Assembly: GCA_009617715.1 (NCBI GenBank) | Contig: VTFK01000116.1 | Coordinates: 744,001 to 808,000, forward strand | Length of the DNA: 64,000 nt | DNA from: Plectrocnemia conspersa | Lineage: Eukaryota; Arthropoda; Insecta; Trichoptera; Polycentropodidae | Direction: 5' to 3' | Part shown: positions 12,101 to 24,625 of the stretch, piece by piece | How positions within the stretch are numbered: the first letter of the stretch is position 1 | Layout of the letters: each line of letters starts with the position of its first letter | Notes under the pieces: generated by a model | What the model saw: only the letters and a program-made list of their open reading frames with translations | Database searches by the model: none | Told to the model about the DNA's origin: nothing | Translations under genes and position numbers: made by a program

Positions 12101-15100
12101 TTTTTTATAGGCTCATATTTTTCGGGTCAGAATTTATATTAATAGGTCAGAATATAAGTGGCCAGAATAAATATTAGATGGTCAGAATTTATATTAAATG
12201 GTTAGAATTTAAATTGAACTGGTCAGAATTTATATTAAATGGTAAGAATTATTTTGACCGATGGTCAGAATCCTTTTTTTAGTTGGCAATCGATCTGTCA
12301 TTCCCATGTCGGCAGTTCATTATCATTATCAAGGTGTTTTAGGGCCAATTCGTTTTGTTGGGCTTACAACATTGTCAGATGTTAACACAAGCCAAACGTG
12401 CTCTACGCTGCTGTCTGTCATTATTCCGCTTCGTTTGTCGCTCTGAATACATTAGCATCCTACATACAATTAAATGAATTCGTTGAGAGTTATTCATGGG
12501 GTGTTCGCTGTTCTGAACAATAGTTTTGGTGCGAAAATATATTGCACATTTATATTTATAAATGTTATAATATTTTTTAATTCACATGATCGTCCTATAT
12601 TTTTATTCTGACCATATGCTATTTTTATTCTACCCATTTGATATTTATTCTGACCCTGAATTATATAATTATGACCATTCATTATTTTTATTCTAACCAT
12701 TTGATGTTTATTCTGACCCTGAATAATATAATTATGACCATTCATTATTATTATCCTGATTGTGTATATTTTTATTCTGACCCTGAATAACATTATTATG
12801 ACCAGGCTGTTAATAAAATTCTGACCGAGATTGATTTTTATTCTGACCAATTTGTTGCCATTTTTATAGACAAGAGTATGAGTCTCTCCAAGGTGAGATG
12901 AACCACATCCAACAGGAAAACGAATCGGCCAAGGAGGAAGTCAAAGAAGTCTTGCAAGCTTTGGAAGAATTGGCCGTCAACTACGATCAAAAAAGTCAAG
13001 AAGTCGACGCCAAGAACAAGGAATGCGAGCAACTTCAAGAAGATCAGTTGAAAAATCAGGTATGATTCGAATCTTGTTAATTATCAATCTTATCAATAAC
13101 GTGATCTAAAAATAATTCTATTATCTTTAGTCTTCGTTCAACTCTGTCAACGGTGAATTGCAACAACTGCGTGACATGACTGCCCATCAAAAGAAACGTC
13201 TTGCTGAGATGTTGGCCAATTTACTTAGGGATCTCGGTGATATCGGAACTGCCATCGGCGGGAATGATAATGAAATTAAAGTAAGACTTATCGATCATCG
13301 TATTGTGATTTTATTGCTGCATGATCTATATTGTGTAAAATATTTAGATCAACGCCGAAACCGTTGGAAAGCTGGAGGAAGAATTCACCGTCGCCAGGTT
13401 GTACATTAGCAAAATGAAGAGTGAAGTTAAGAATCTTGTGCAGCGTTGCCAAGGTCTCGAAACTACCAACAACGATTCTAATAAGAAGGTATGTTGTTTG
13501 ACTTGATTGATCTATAATAAGATTGATTCTAATTAATATTTATTCATCCAGTTATCGGATTACGAGAGAGAATTAGCCGAATGGAGACTTGCGGTTACCC
13601 AGCAAGAGGCTCGAACCAAGAGTCTTCAGGAAGCCGTGCGAGAGGCTGATGCAAAGAAGCGCACCTTAGAAGACATTGCTGACACACTCCGCGACGAATG
13701 CGCCAAACTGAAAGCAGCTAATCAAGTAATATTATTGATAATGTCAACTAAAAAAGCTTTATATTTTAATATTATTTATTTTAACAGGAAAGCATATTAA
13801 TATATACATTTTTGCAAACAGGTGTCGGCTGCTGGTGCCGAGAAACAAGCCGCCGGAGAAGTACGCGCCGCTATGGAACAGCAAGTTGAAGAGTTGCGAA
13901 GCATGCATCACGCACAGTTGGCTGCCCTCCGAGATGAACTCGACGCAGCCAATGCACTCGCTAGTGATATTAAAGAGTTAGTATTTTTTTAATAATACGC
14001 AATAATGCTATGAACTATCAACTCTTTTTGCCGGTAAACGATATTAATATATGTAACTGGTAACAGTACAACGTAATCGTTTTTGTATTATTGCATAGAC
14101 GTGCATTAATTATTCATCCATTGTATTTCTATAAGAATTCATAGTTAATACTAAAAAGAGAAAAATGATCATATGAATTTGCTTTATAGATTCGTTAATA
14201 CTAATATGTACATTCTTTATGTTTGCAGCGATAACCAAAAGTTAACACTGGCGCAGAAGCAGCTGCAGGCTGACTACGACAGACTGAAGCACGACGAGGC
14301 CGACAAGTCAGCGAAACTCCACGAATTAATGTCAGTAGCCGCGAAAATGCCCTCTATCGATAAGTTTGCGAGTAGTATCCTAAAAAGCCCCACCGATAAC
14401 CGATACATATTACGCCAAATGCAAAACTCACATAAGTATCCGTTTGCGGATTACGCCGCCGCCGACGACAATAGGATAATTTTGGAAAAGAGACAGAAAG
14501 ACTTGGCCAATCTCGAAATATTCAACAACGAGATGAACAGAGAGAGCGTCGGCGTCGGAAAGAAACAAAAGGCCCAAACGACCGCGTCGTCCCTCGCCTC
14601 TTTCTCCAGTTGCCACATCCATCCCCTACACATTCATTTGCTCATTTCGGTTACTATGATTTTGATTACGCACCGCTGTCCCCACATTATTATTATGGTT
14701 TAGTTTCGTTTTTTTTTACCGGAGCTCGCCGCACACTTCTGCCACCTCCTCTTATTTGTTTCATTAAGCTTAGAAAGAATATATTTTTTAATAGAGTTTT
14801 TTCGACAATAACGTTCAAATAGACGTATTTTATAAAATGTTAAGTATGTTAAACTGTGATATATAAATACAAATGTATGCATATGTACATGTCGTTCTTT
14901 GTTCACGCGGTCGTGACACGTAAACGTAAGCCTTAAATATAGCAGATTTGTGTATAGCTCAAATATTATAACGTTAACTCGTTTTTAAGATAGGCTCTCT
15001 AATTTAATCGCTAGATTTAAATGTTGATCTTTGAAACGAGGTGGTAGACGTATAGAATGTACCTGATTTATCCTCAGTTTTGGGCGTCGATTGATGATAT

Positions 15101-17704
15101 GATGGAATTTAAATATTCCTGATTTAGTATATAAATACATATCCGATTGCAATATATTTTTAAAACAATAATGTAGAGCTTTAAATGTTCATTGTTTTTT
15201 TTATTATATATAACGACGTTATGAATAAGTAAATTGGGACTATAATACACAGGTTGCAGATTTTTTAAAATATTTATTTTTAACTTCGTTAACATAGTTT
15301 ACATCATTAGAAATAACATCCTGTATAACTCCTCAATATTCCATTCACTTATAATTTTGATTCTTTTATGGATTTTATCTAGGTTTTTCAGTAGACTTTT
15401 TATAATATGAGAGATCCACAATTCGTCACCAGTATGATGGCATGATGTTATTTCTAATCGTTGAAAATGTAAAATCTCCGTTTACATTAAGAGAAAAAGG
15501 AACAAAATTTACATGCAGTAGTGACGTAACGTTGAGTATTTTATGTGTAAATTTGTGAGTTTCGAATGTTGGCTGTAATTGTTCGCGTTGTAATGGAGGC
15601 ATTTCCTAAACCTATCATTTGCTCGTTGAAGTTTTAAAGACTTTGTTTCCTACTTGAGAGATATATATTTTTATACAAGCATAAAAATATTGAAATACTA
15701 TTGTATTTTTATACATTAATGCATATTATGTCTTTTTTAAATCGAACACGCGATTGCTGATGATTCACCGTGATACTCACATTTGTCAAATATGAGTATG
15801 ACAGCTTATCCAGTAGTATTAAACATTAACATTATTTTATTTATTTTATGTTATATTTTAGTTTTATTATTATTTATTTAGACTTGTTCCACATGACCCA
15901 TTCATATTCATTTCCTAAAAAAACTGACCAAAATATGCACGAAGCAACCAAAGCGAAAAAATGATGCAAGATTTTGTTTGGAAATTTATATAAAAAAAAA
16001 AAGAGATACAAGCGTGATACAATTGAATATGGATGGGGGCATTGTTGGAAAGACCATTAAAACAGTAAATAATAACGTGTGTATGATGATAATGTGATGC
16101 AGTGCGTGCAAAGATCACCGCGACCAGGCTCGCGCCGATCTCAAGGGTCTCGAAGATACAGTGGCGAAAGAATTGCAAACGCTCCACAACCTGCGTAAGC
16201 TGTTTGTTCAAGATTTACAGGTACAGATCGTTCAACACTTAATGTTACCTTTGATGTGTGTGCGAATATATTTAATGGCGTTGTGATTGCATAGACGCGC
16301 ATCAAGAAGTCCGTCACGTCAGAGGAAGGCGAAGAAGACGGCAGCTCGTTGGCCCAGAAGCAGAAGATCTCGTTCTTGGAGAACAACCTGGAGCAGCTCA
16401 CCAAGGTGCACAAGCAATTGGTGCGGGACAACGCCGATCTCAGATGCGAATTACCCAAGTTGGAGAAGCGTCTCCGTGCCACCATGGAGCGCGTGAAGGC
16501 TCTCGAAACCGCTTTGAAGGTAACGCATCATAAGAAAACGATTATTGGCGAATCGGATTTGATATGCTTATACTGTTTTTATTTTTATTTTCGTAGGAGG
16601 CGAAGGAAGGTGCTATGAGAGATAGGAAACGTTATCAATACGAAGTAGATCGCATCAAGGAGGCTGTACGTCAGAAGAATTTGGCCCGCCGCGGCGCTCA
16701 AGCATTAATCGGTATGCTTACAATTTAGCTTGCTACATTTACTGGAATATGTTTCTAAAATGTAACTTTTTACAGCTAAACCAATCCGCGCTGGCCAAGG
16801 TCCTTTGGTGACGAGCCCCGCTATTAGACCGATGCAACCTGATAACAAACGGAAGTCCATCATTGTCGGCGGTGGTAGAGGTATGTCTTAAAATTATCAT
16901 TATAAAGAATTACTACTTATATTATTAGAAATTAAGATTTTTATAAAAAAAAAGACAATAGACCTGATTAAAACTCCGGAGAAGTGAAAGAAAAATCCAT
17001 TGTTATATGACGCAGCAATTCAGATTCTTATGAAAGATAAAGCTATTAAATTATTTAGTTATGAAAACCATCCATTCAAGTCACACTAAACTTTCCAGCA
17101 GAATTTCTATGGCTTCGATGGAAAAGTAGTGGAGGGCCATCGTTTATTGATATAGTACCCATCGCTGACCCATGACTCATAGGGCTATGAGATTCACTTT
17201 TACTTGAGCTTGACTGATTGAGAAGAGTCTTACAGTTTTATATAGTCCACTCATACACTTGCTGAAATGACAAACATGCATCACCATACTAAACATTTTT
17301 TTTTTTATTGACAAATTTCAATTGGGGTGATGCTACATTTTAAGCTACTTCTGTGTAAGTGTTGCGTGCATTATTTGTTCCACCATACAGAGCAATAGAA
17401 CTACGTTTTGATTTTCTTATCCCATTTTTAATGTTTTCATTACCTCCGTAGTATTAAAAATATTTGATGAAATTAAATAATACACAATTTAAAATAAATA
17501 AAGATCACATCTACAACCGTATAAAATATCTGATTTTTATGTCCTTTTGATAATTAGTAGATATTTAAATTTGTTACTGCTACAATCTAACCTAGCTGAA
17601 GCTTTTATCTCTTCGTTCGCTATCCTAGCATATTATGTATTATGTGCAATATATATTAGAAAAGGGTTTCTTTAATTTTTCAGATGAGAGTTGAATCAAC
17701 TTTG
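6185..17704 (+). CDS. Khc: Kinesin-1 heavy chain
   Basis: Coding exons: 6185-6346, 10496-10667, 10761-10904, 10976-11119, 11190-11812, 11883-12049, 12870-13059, 13131-13280, 13348-13488, 13552-13725, 13822-13976, 14229-14330, 16103-16220, 16295-16519, 16597-16711, 16776-16880, 17694-17704. They give 965 aa in one frame, close to Drosophila Khc. This is the plus-end microtubule motor of conventional kinesin, carrying vesicles, mitochondria and mRNPs with kinesin light chains. Motor domain: P-loop GQTSSGKT (97-104), switch I NEHSSRSH (210-217), switch II DLAGSE (243-248). A long coiled-coil stalk follows, then the conserved tail ([17 protein letters not shown]) and the autoinhibitory IAK motif at 927-929. 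The start ATG sits in a good context (GCGATGG). The 4.1-kb first intron holds a mariner relic; intron 6 holds an inverted-array element. Exons 11 and 12 use the donors GTTAGT and GTCAGT; the latter may be read through. Not using the last donor would end the protein RGMS instead of RDES. Confidence 0.97.
6347..10495 (+). other. Khc intron 1
   Basis: A 4.1-kb AT-rich intron bounded by GTGAGA and TTTCAG. Its only recognisable content is the mariner relic at 8740-9240 and two solo TTAACCCTTT ends at 7314 and 8339. Small open frames on both strands have no family resemblance. Confidence 0.85.
8740..9240 (+). pseudogene. Degenerate mariner transposase relic (N-terminal half)
   Basis: Broken frames on the + strand read [15 protein letters not shown] and, further on, [22 protein letters not shown] and [10 protein letters not shown]. 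These align in order with mariner helix-turn-helix features (YGDAxxS..xVYEW, NIExVxxLIxxxRRxTxxEIA, ISxGSVHxII). There are several stops and shifts. The same YGDA..SLQQ..YEW segment recurs on the minus strand at about 17245, 54880 and 60070, so this is a local mariner family. It lies in Khc intron 1. Confidence 0.65.
12125..12848. mobile_element. Element with inverted terminal arrays of a ~20-bp GGTCAGAAT unit
   Basis: Eight copies of GGTCAGAAT (or one-base variants) occur on the + strand at 12125, 12145, 12160, 12180, 12200, 12221, 12241 and 12263. After a core of about 330 bp, about eleven copies of the reverse complement ATTCTGACC (or ATTATGACC) run from 12605 to 12848 with a 20-22 bp period. 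Terminal inverted repeats built from short subrepeats are the hallmark of fold-back type elements. The core contains a module (AGTTATTCATGGGGTGTTC) also found near 57050 and twice near 62690-62815. The element fills most of Khc intron 6 and reaches within 22 bp of exon 7. Confidence 0.75.
14331..14703 (+). CDS. Khc: Open read-through extension of Khc exon 12 (possible alternative C-terminus)
   Basis: If the weak donor GTCAGT at 14331 is not used, the kinesin frame stays open for 123 more codons to TAG at 14701-14703. The result would be a protein of about 898 aa. The first 80 or so codons look coding: they are much richer in G+C than the flanking introns, and the peptide is hydrophilic and mixed ([35 protein letters not shown]). 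The last 40 residues are His/Leu/Ile-rich and look less natural. This isoform would lack the conserved cargo/tail region and the IAK motif. Alternatively it is an intron that is open by chance. No downstream donor within it is convincing. Confidence 0.4.
17100..17470 (-). repeat. mariner-family relic
   Basis: The reverse strand at about 17245-17295 contains the same segment as the other local mariner copies (ACTTGCTGAAATGAC..CATGCATCACCATACT on the + strand, coding GDAC.S.QQVYEW in reverse). Flanking similarity to the 59858-60324 element extends to about 17470. It is too decayed to give a frame and lies in the last Khc intron. Confidence 0.5.
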
Positions 17705-20449
17705 GCTGTGAGTCCACCAAGAGAGATTGAATGTTGTCGCCTACTCGGTCCTTTCAATTTTAATATATTTGGAGTAGATTATTATGTGCAAAATAATAAT
17801 TAAAAAACCTTTAATGTTTCCTTATATACTATACCAAAAATTCCCAGTATTGGCTTTTAATTACAAAAATTATATTTATATAAAATATTTTCGGAGGTTT
17901 AGCTGCTTTTGAATACTCTCTCGATTTCAAAAACTATATATATATACATATGACTATATATAGTTCAGTGTTATTTATATATAATATATTTGTATATTAG
18001 GCAGTTAAATATATTACGTTACGAAATATATGTTCAGCACAAGGTGTTTTTCGGTATGAAAATTATTAAGTTATTATTCGCTTTCGACGTGTCTTTGTTT
18101 TGCTGTATTGTTTTTTTACGAACGGACATTACAAGGATTTCGACCTTATCTGCCGCGCTCAGATAGCGACTCGGAAATCCTCCGTTGGGCGTCTGATGAA
18201 TCACTTATATATGTATATCTTCAAAGAGAAGGGATTACCTAGAGAATAGTACAACAATAAGTGAGCTATATTAAACGTTTGATATCGTACACACAGTACT
18301 TATTGTATTTTTTCAATCAAATGTAATAACGCTTAAGAAAGTGGTGAAAAGTTATTTTTGTACGCTTGTAACTCTCAAAAATATGGTGTGGTGAAAAAAA
18401 AAACGTAATCGTGTATATGTATATAATATATATATTTATACGAATGTATATTGATATTTTTGCTTCTGCTGATTTTGATGGATTTTTTTAATGATTTACG
18501 GTGAGAAAAAAAACGAGGATTTAGTCGATTCTGAGATATCAACGTTTACGTGTATTTTAGGCGATATTTTTATAGAATCAATGTGAAGCGATGGTGCGTC
18601 GTTTAATTATTTTTTGTGGCCCCGAAGATGATTTTTGTATGTAATTTGTGTATGAAATGCAATATGGTGTTATTAAATAATGTCGATGAATTTTTTTACG
18701 ATGTGTTTTATAAAGCGGCCTATAAGTGTTGATTGTAATATGTAAACTGTTCGCTTTAACGTGTTGAATTTTTCTAATGCCAACTTGCCGAATAGTGAAT
18801 TTAATACTGACACTGTATATTATTTATAGGGGAAGATAAATAAAACGGTTTCAAAAGGATAAAATAGATCCTAAAACACACTTAAATATTATATATGGTG
18901 AATAAAGAGTTCTAATAGTTTACCTATTGAACCTTGATTGTAATTCCCAATTTTAAAGGTTAGATTGATTTTTTAATCTAATTTAAAAGTACTTCTTCCC
19001 CTATAACGCTTTCAAAACCAAAAAAAGACCCTATACGAATATATTTTATATAATATAGCCAAAACACTAATAGGAAGTATCATATTTATATAGTGAAACG
19101 TCACAAATTTCTTAATATGAATTTTATATGGAAAATAAAAGATGTTTTTATATATGCATCATAAAGTGTGCGTTATTGATAATCTAATTAAACTAAGATC
19201 TTGATATGCAAAATTATTATTTTTTGCACAATTCTTAAAATAAATAAATAATTAGACTAGATTATAAATATGCACACATATGATTTCATTCCTGCGCTAC
19301 TCCGAACGCCAAGACTGAGTTGTTTTTACCGCATTTTAACCGAAACATGCATTTATTTGAATTTTTAAGGTTGTGATCATTTTGATTTTGGACGTTTCAT
19401 CTTTTAATAATAACATTCTGAAAGGGTCACTTTAATTTTTTTAATTTAATTTAACAACATAATATGTTTTTCTGTTGAAAGGAGCGAAATCATCTTCACG
19501 TCTTATTTAGGCAATATTATTTTATTTAATATTTTTTAAATTATTATTTAATAGTCAATTATTTATATTATTATAAATATATATATATACATTTGTATTA
19601 GGCTAATAAGCTAGAATATCGATGCTAAAACGCTTTATTCGCTTGGAAAAAAACTCACAGTAAATTACTAAAATATATATATTAATAAAAATAAAAATGC
19701 AAGCCTTTTTATCAATGAATGTGTATTGTTTAGTTTTCTTTTTTTATTTATCGTTTTGTTGTTATATATATGTATTCATGTACGTACAACAAACATATTT
19801 TTGTAACCGATTTGTTGCGGAGTGCCGATCAAAATATAAATTATATATTTGAAACGAAATTGACATATGATATTTTATATATGAATAATTGTATAACTCT
19901 TCGGCGTGCAGCGTGTATTTGTAAAAGTCAAAATTTCTCCCTGTATTGTAAATTATTACTGGTTTATGTTTTTTTTTTTTTATTTTATTTTAGTGAGGTA
20001 ACATAATATTTTTTATGTATTTATTATACGCATGTCAGTGGACGCGACCAGCCATTACACAACACGATATTAACGAGAAGGGACCTTTGATGTGCTGACG
20101 CGTCGTTCACAAACACCGTACTACACATTTGCTGTTATTTGATTAATAAATTTTATTCTGCAACACTTATACCTCTTGTTTAAATTTTACATTGAAACCA
20201 TCGCCAATGTCCTATATCTTTATCCAAATTTAGTGTCAGGAGCTCAACTTTCAATGTCATTTTCCCCATTTCAAAGGACCAATTGAGGATGGCTCAGGGT
20301 GTAATAGATGTGGCTTACGTTAACAATGTAAGTCTCGGGTTAAATGTGGATTTCAGTATCTAAAAACGGTACTCGGTTTGGGTCGAATTCCTTTACTGTT
20401 GACAGATTGTATTTCGTTGCTCAAATAATAATAAAAATTGGCCTTGGCC
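17705..20449 (+). other. Khc 3'UTR and AT-rich downstream DNA
   Basis: The Khc stop codon at 17702-17704 is followed by AT-rich DNA with candidate poly(A) signals, for example AATAAA near 18840 and 18902. Where the 3'UTR ends cannot be decided. No coding content is recognised in this stretch. Confidence 0.5.
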
Positions 20450-20453
20450 TTAA

Positions 20454-20693
20454 CCGCCCTACCCATACGAACGTACGTGATACGTTCGTATGGGTATTAT
20501 AAAAAATATTCGGCGACATCTTTTTTCGAGAACCTCCGACTTGCAAAGGATACAAAAAAGGATCACAAATGAGTCTATTGCGTATTTTTTTCTGTTATAT
20601 TGTAAACAAGTATTGTTATTGTGAAATCTAATGAAAAAAAAACCCAATGTATTTTTTAACTACCTTTTGAATAATAACCCAAAGGTAGGGCGG
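20454..20693. mobile_element. 240-bp TTAA-flanked MITE (piggyBac-like)
   Basis: CCGCCCTACC at the left end and GGTAGGGCGG at the right end are perfect inverted repeats. Each is bordered by TTAA (20450-20453 and 20694-20697), the target duplication of piggyBac-type elements. A 16-bp perfect hairpin (TACCCATACGAACGTA, 5-nt loop, reverse complement) sits right after the left terminus. The interior has no transposase. It is a non-autonomous element about 1.2 kb beyond the last exon of the minus-strand sorting nexin. Confidence 0.85.
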
Positions 20694-20697
20694 TTAA

Positions 20698-21875
20698 GAA
20701 TCAGACAGATTCTTGAGGTCAAGTAAAATAGTTTATGTTTATTAAATTTATTTATTTTTATATTCAATACTGCTGAAAAATCTTATATGTTAACAACCTC
20801 TGCTTTTAAAAACAATGTTAACTCGATTCGTCTCATTTAAAAAATATTAATTATATTGCTCGATTTTTATTTTCGCATTACAATGGAGAAAGATCAATTG
20901 TAAGGGATCAATACAATTGACAACCCATTTTATATTACTAAATTGCTAGGAAGGAGTACCGCCGGGGACGATACAGTTGGGAAGCAGAGATTAATTTACT
21001 CGAATAGCGAAATGTTTTGTTCCTTCGGTCTGTGCCAAACTATATTTTTTTGAATCAGTTTATGGCTGACTATCCAAGTACATAAATAACGATAAATAGC
21101 ACGTTTTAAAAAGGTGATGGATATTATTTATTTACGTTATATGCAATATTCAAATTATGGGACAAAAGTTGTAACAAACAATAGGTTTTATTAAATAATA
21201 TGAAAAATCAAATAAAACATTATAATTACATAAAAACAATATTGTTTATTACATAAAAAAATATTCATAATTTTATAAACTCACTTAATAATCTATGGTA
21301 ACGTTATCCATTTAAAACATTTGGTTCACAAAATTAATACTGTATCATATAAAGTATAACATGAAAAAAATATATGTTCACATTTAACTTCAATAAAAGT
21401 CACTTTGACACATACATTTATGATAATAAGATAAACATTACAAATACCTTAAAATTAAAATAATATTGGAATGACGTGATAAAGTCAAATAAAACATCCT
21501 AAGTCACACATGCATGATAAAATCACAAAGGAATGTAGTGTTAAATTGATAAAAATGAACAAAGGTAGTCAAATATTGATAAACAGCAATAAAATGGCAA
21601 CATATTAACAATACTAATCATTCCAATTATTATAATTAAAAATTTTGCTAAAATCGTTGAATAAAATACTAAACATTCAAATAGGACTAACATCAATTTT
21701 TAATGTGAATATAACCTAAATACATATGTATCAATTAATTTTATCACATCTCATGATTATTATTTCTATTGTAATACCCTTGAAAAAATTATTTCACATA
21801 TGTCTATACAAATTGAGTGCGAGAATCAACGTCCGATATGCAATTATAAAAGATTCAGTTTTGATTTTTTTTGGT
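20698..21875. other. Downstream region / 3'UTR of the minus-strand sorting nexin gene
   Basis: AT-rich non-coding DNA. Several TTTATT hexamers, which are AATAAA on the minus strand (one is near 21246), could be poly(A) signals for the gene ending at 21876. Nothing else is recognised. Confidence 0.5.
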
Positions 21876-24625
21876 TCACGGTGTAGATAATGGTCGTAGT
21901 ACTCCGGAGTAATCGTAATTGCCAGGATCACTAGAATAGGTATTTAAAAAATTATTACGTTTGAAATGCAAAATAAATCACCAGTGTCCATTTAGTAAAT
22001 TTTGATTTATAGATTTTCTTTGAAATAAATTATAAAATAGCAATTGAACCTATTTTTATGTCTAATATTTAATCCATATATTTATTACCTAAAAAACGGC
22101 AATTGAGTAATCAAATCTCTTCGAGAATTACTCTGCTGGAGTTGCGGCAATGCGTGAATTATGTGTCGAAGCCAACCCTGGAGCTGAATCCGTCTTTGTT
22201 CCACCAGCCACGCTTCCTATATTAAATTAATTATAATTATAATATTTATATTTGTTTTTTTTTGCTATTCGCCGTCTTCATACCCTTTTTCCGAGTGTTT
22301 TCTTTGGTGGAAATTTAACAGTGGATATATCTGGATGCATGTTTTTCAGTTCACCGTACAATTTCCTAAATTCTGAATATCTTCTGTACACATTCCATTC
22401 ATCAATTCCAACCTTTAAAAATACCTATAAAAATATTATTATTAAAAAGTTATTGAAGCAAATCTATTTGATATAAATCACTGACTTGATAGACATGGAA
22501 TGACTTTGATGCTTTAGATATCAAGTAAGTGGATGGGATCCAGATGTTTATGCAACTCTCGGGTATGCCAGTGAACGACGATAGTGGATAATGAGCTCCG
22601 AAAGGCTCAATCTGTCTTTGCAATTGTCTCTGAAGCATTTCATTAAATTCCATTAACTCGGCATGCATTTGTGCCACCTAAAAATCAAAAATATAAACAT
22701 ATGTAGTAGTACTATACAAATAGTCTACAGATCACTGAGTAAAATTAAATAAAAACAGTAATTGATAACACTGTCCTCACCTCCACTTTCCAATTTATCG
22801 ATAAGTTGCATTAAGATAAACTGTGTGACATGGCTATTAATCAAGACTTAAAAAAATATTTTGAAGTGCAAGTTTGTTTGAATTTTTTTTGTTCAATGTA
22901 ATATATAATTGATATAAGCTGTTATAAGTTAGCATTTGCCTCAAGAAGAATAGCTTAGTATAGTGCATGTATCCTGGTTAACTATTAGCTAGCTATTGCT
23001 AGTACACAATATTTTATTGAATGAAAAATGCATCACTTATCGCCAGTTGAAGGTTATGTGCCACACAACCCATAGCAATAAAGACAGAATTGTCAGCACT
23101 ATAAAAAATAAAAAGACTAAAATTACCTCAATAAGCTTTGCTTCATAATGTTTAATCTCATCGCTTTGACCGTCTTGATTGAGAGTTTCCACAGCCGATA
23201 CGTAATTGCGTAGTTGTTCTTTCAATTTATTATTTTCTCTACAACACAATGGTTAGGCAATATAAAATTATATATTTTATAAACACGAATTACAAACCTA
23301 GTAAGATCTACGATGGCCGTTTCCATCCGGTCGCTCCTCTCTTTATGCTCATCTTCCAATTGTTCTATCTTCATTTTCAACAAAGTGTTTTGCTCATAAT
23401 GCTCCATCTTATTAGACTTAATCTCGTCATCGATTTCAAAAATCTCATCGTCAATAACGTTCAGTTCTAACAACCGATCGTTATCCCTACTCTCAGATAT
23501 CCGCTTCATCTCTCCGCTCATACTAGAAACGTCAGAATCTTGATGCGAGCCTGAATCGGAAGCCAAGAGTTTATCGCTCAGTAACAAATCGTTAACTTGA
23601 TCGCTTAACCTATTAATCTCGTCCGCTTCTTCATTACACATGGAACTTATCTCAATGACATTTGTACTATTTTTAACTTGAGACTCAAATTCCTCGTTTA
23701 AGTTTTCTTCGCTATCAAAAGAAATTATTTGCCTAATTGTTCTTCTATTGACCTTCGTTTTGACTAAAGGTGCACTCAGCGGAACTACAGGTTCGGGATA
23801 TGTTTCTACTTCGTTGACTAAATGAGATTCGTTAAGATCGGCCCTATCTATGGACATAGCGAAGAATATAGAGCTTAATCCAGCAGCAATATCAGGTAAT
23901 TTTTTGGCTAGATTTACGTCCCGAAGAGCAGCCCAATCTTCGTAATACTCCTTCAAAATCGGATGACTGATCCAACTTAGTAAATATCGTTCCAACGATT
24001 TTTCATTGAGAGCCGATCGTAAAAATGCTTTAAAATAACCCAAAGGCGTATTGACTGTTTTTAATAATTTAAAACGATCTTCTTCGTGTCTCGTTAAATG
24101 CAGTTTAGTATAATTCCACAAGCAAGTATCTGTAGAAAAAAGATAATAAATATTTTATCAGGCATATGTTAAAGCATGTTTTAAAAACTCACCTAGAAGA
24201 TTTAAATTAAAAGCAAAATTTAATCCGGCAGTTATTAGTGTCTGAATTGGTTGATAGCTATTCGAAGTCGGTACTCTCAAGCCGTGCGATAGAACTTTTA
24301 CCCAACGATCGCACATGCCCGCCACTCTATATCATAAAATAGATAAAACATAATCGAATTACATACAAAGAACGTCGAAACTAACCTAAGATCTTGGTCC
24401 GTTGCTAAAGATTGCTTGTTTCCATAAGTCTCTTGGCATGCTTCGGCCGAATCTTGGAGATTCTGGACCAAAGCTTCTCCCGATGGAGGAGGACTGTTAT
24501 TGCGTCTCACCGCTGACATTATTCTCATCCCCTAAGAATATGATGAATTGACATTTTATGATTGTAAGCAAGCGTCCATTAATTGTGTGCTAATTTACCA
24601 TGATTTTTATTTGCTCCACTTCCAT
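21876..24625 (-). CDS. Sorting nexin 29-like protein (RUN + coiled coil + PX)
   Basis: Minus-strand exons: 24625-24599, 24531-24386, 24326-24193, 24129-23298, 23238-23127, 22677-22486, 22424-22284, 22216-22089, 21930-21876. They join into 588 codons of open frame with GT-AG borders. The RUN domain spans roughly residues 20-190 and includes the SNX29-type block SALNEKSLERYLLSW, YYEDW and DIAAGLSSIFFAMSID. An acidic/serine-rich linker follows, then a coiled coil around 350-440 (RENNKLKEQLRNYVSAVETL; KLIEVAQMHAELMEFNEMLQ). The PX domain runs from about 454 to 570 with the phosphoinositide-binding RRYSEF at 495-500 and KFPPKK after it. PX domains usually bind PI3P on endosomes and RUN domains link to small GTPases or motors, so endosomal trafficking is the inferred role. 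The first exon encodes only nine residues. At 588 aa it is shorter than human SNX29 (about 813), chiefly in the linker. Confidence 0.92.

Noticed and set aside
16871..16892. Khc ending at RGMS by reading through the donor after 16880
   Set aside because: Possible as a minor form, but GTATGT is a good donor and the acceptor at 17691-17693 gives a short in-frame end, so the spliced ending is preferred.
20285..20380. tRNA-like or SINE-like sequence with an A-box-like TGGCTCAGGGTG and a B-box-like GGGTCGAATTCC
   Set aside because: The spacing and stems are poor and no A-rich tail or duplication is visible. It may be a SINE relic, but support is too weak to annotate.
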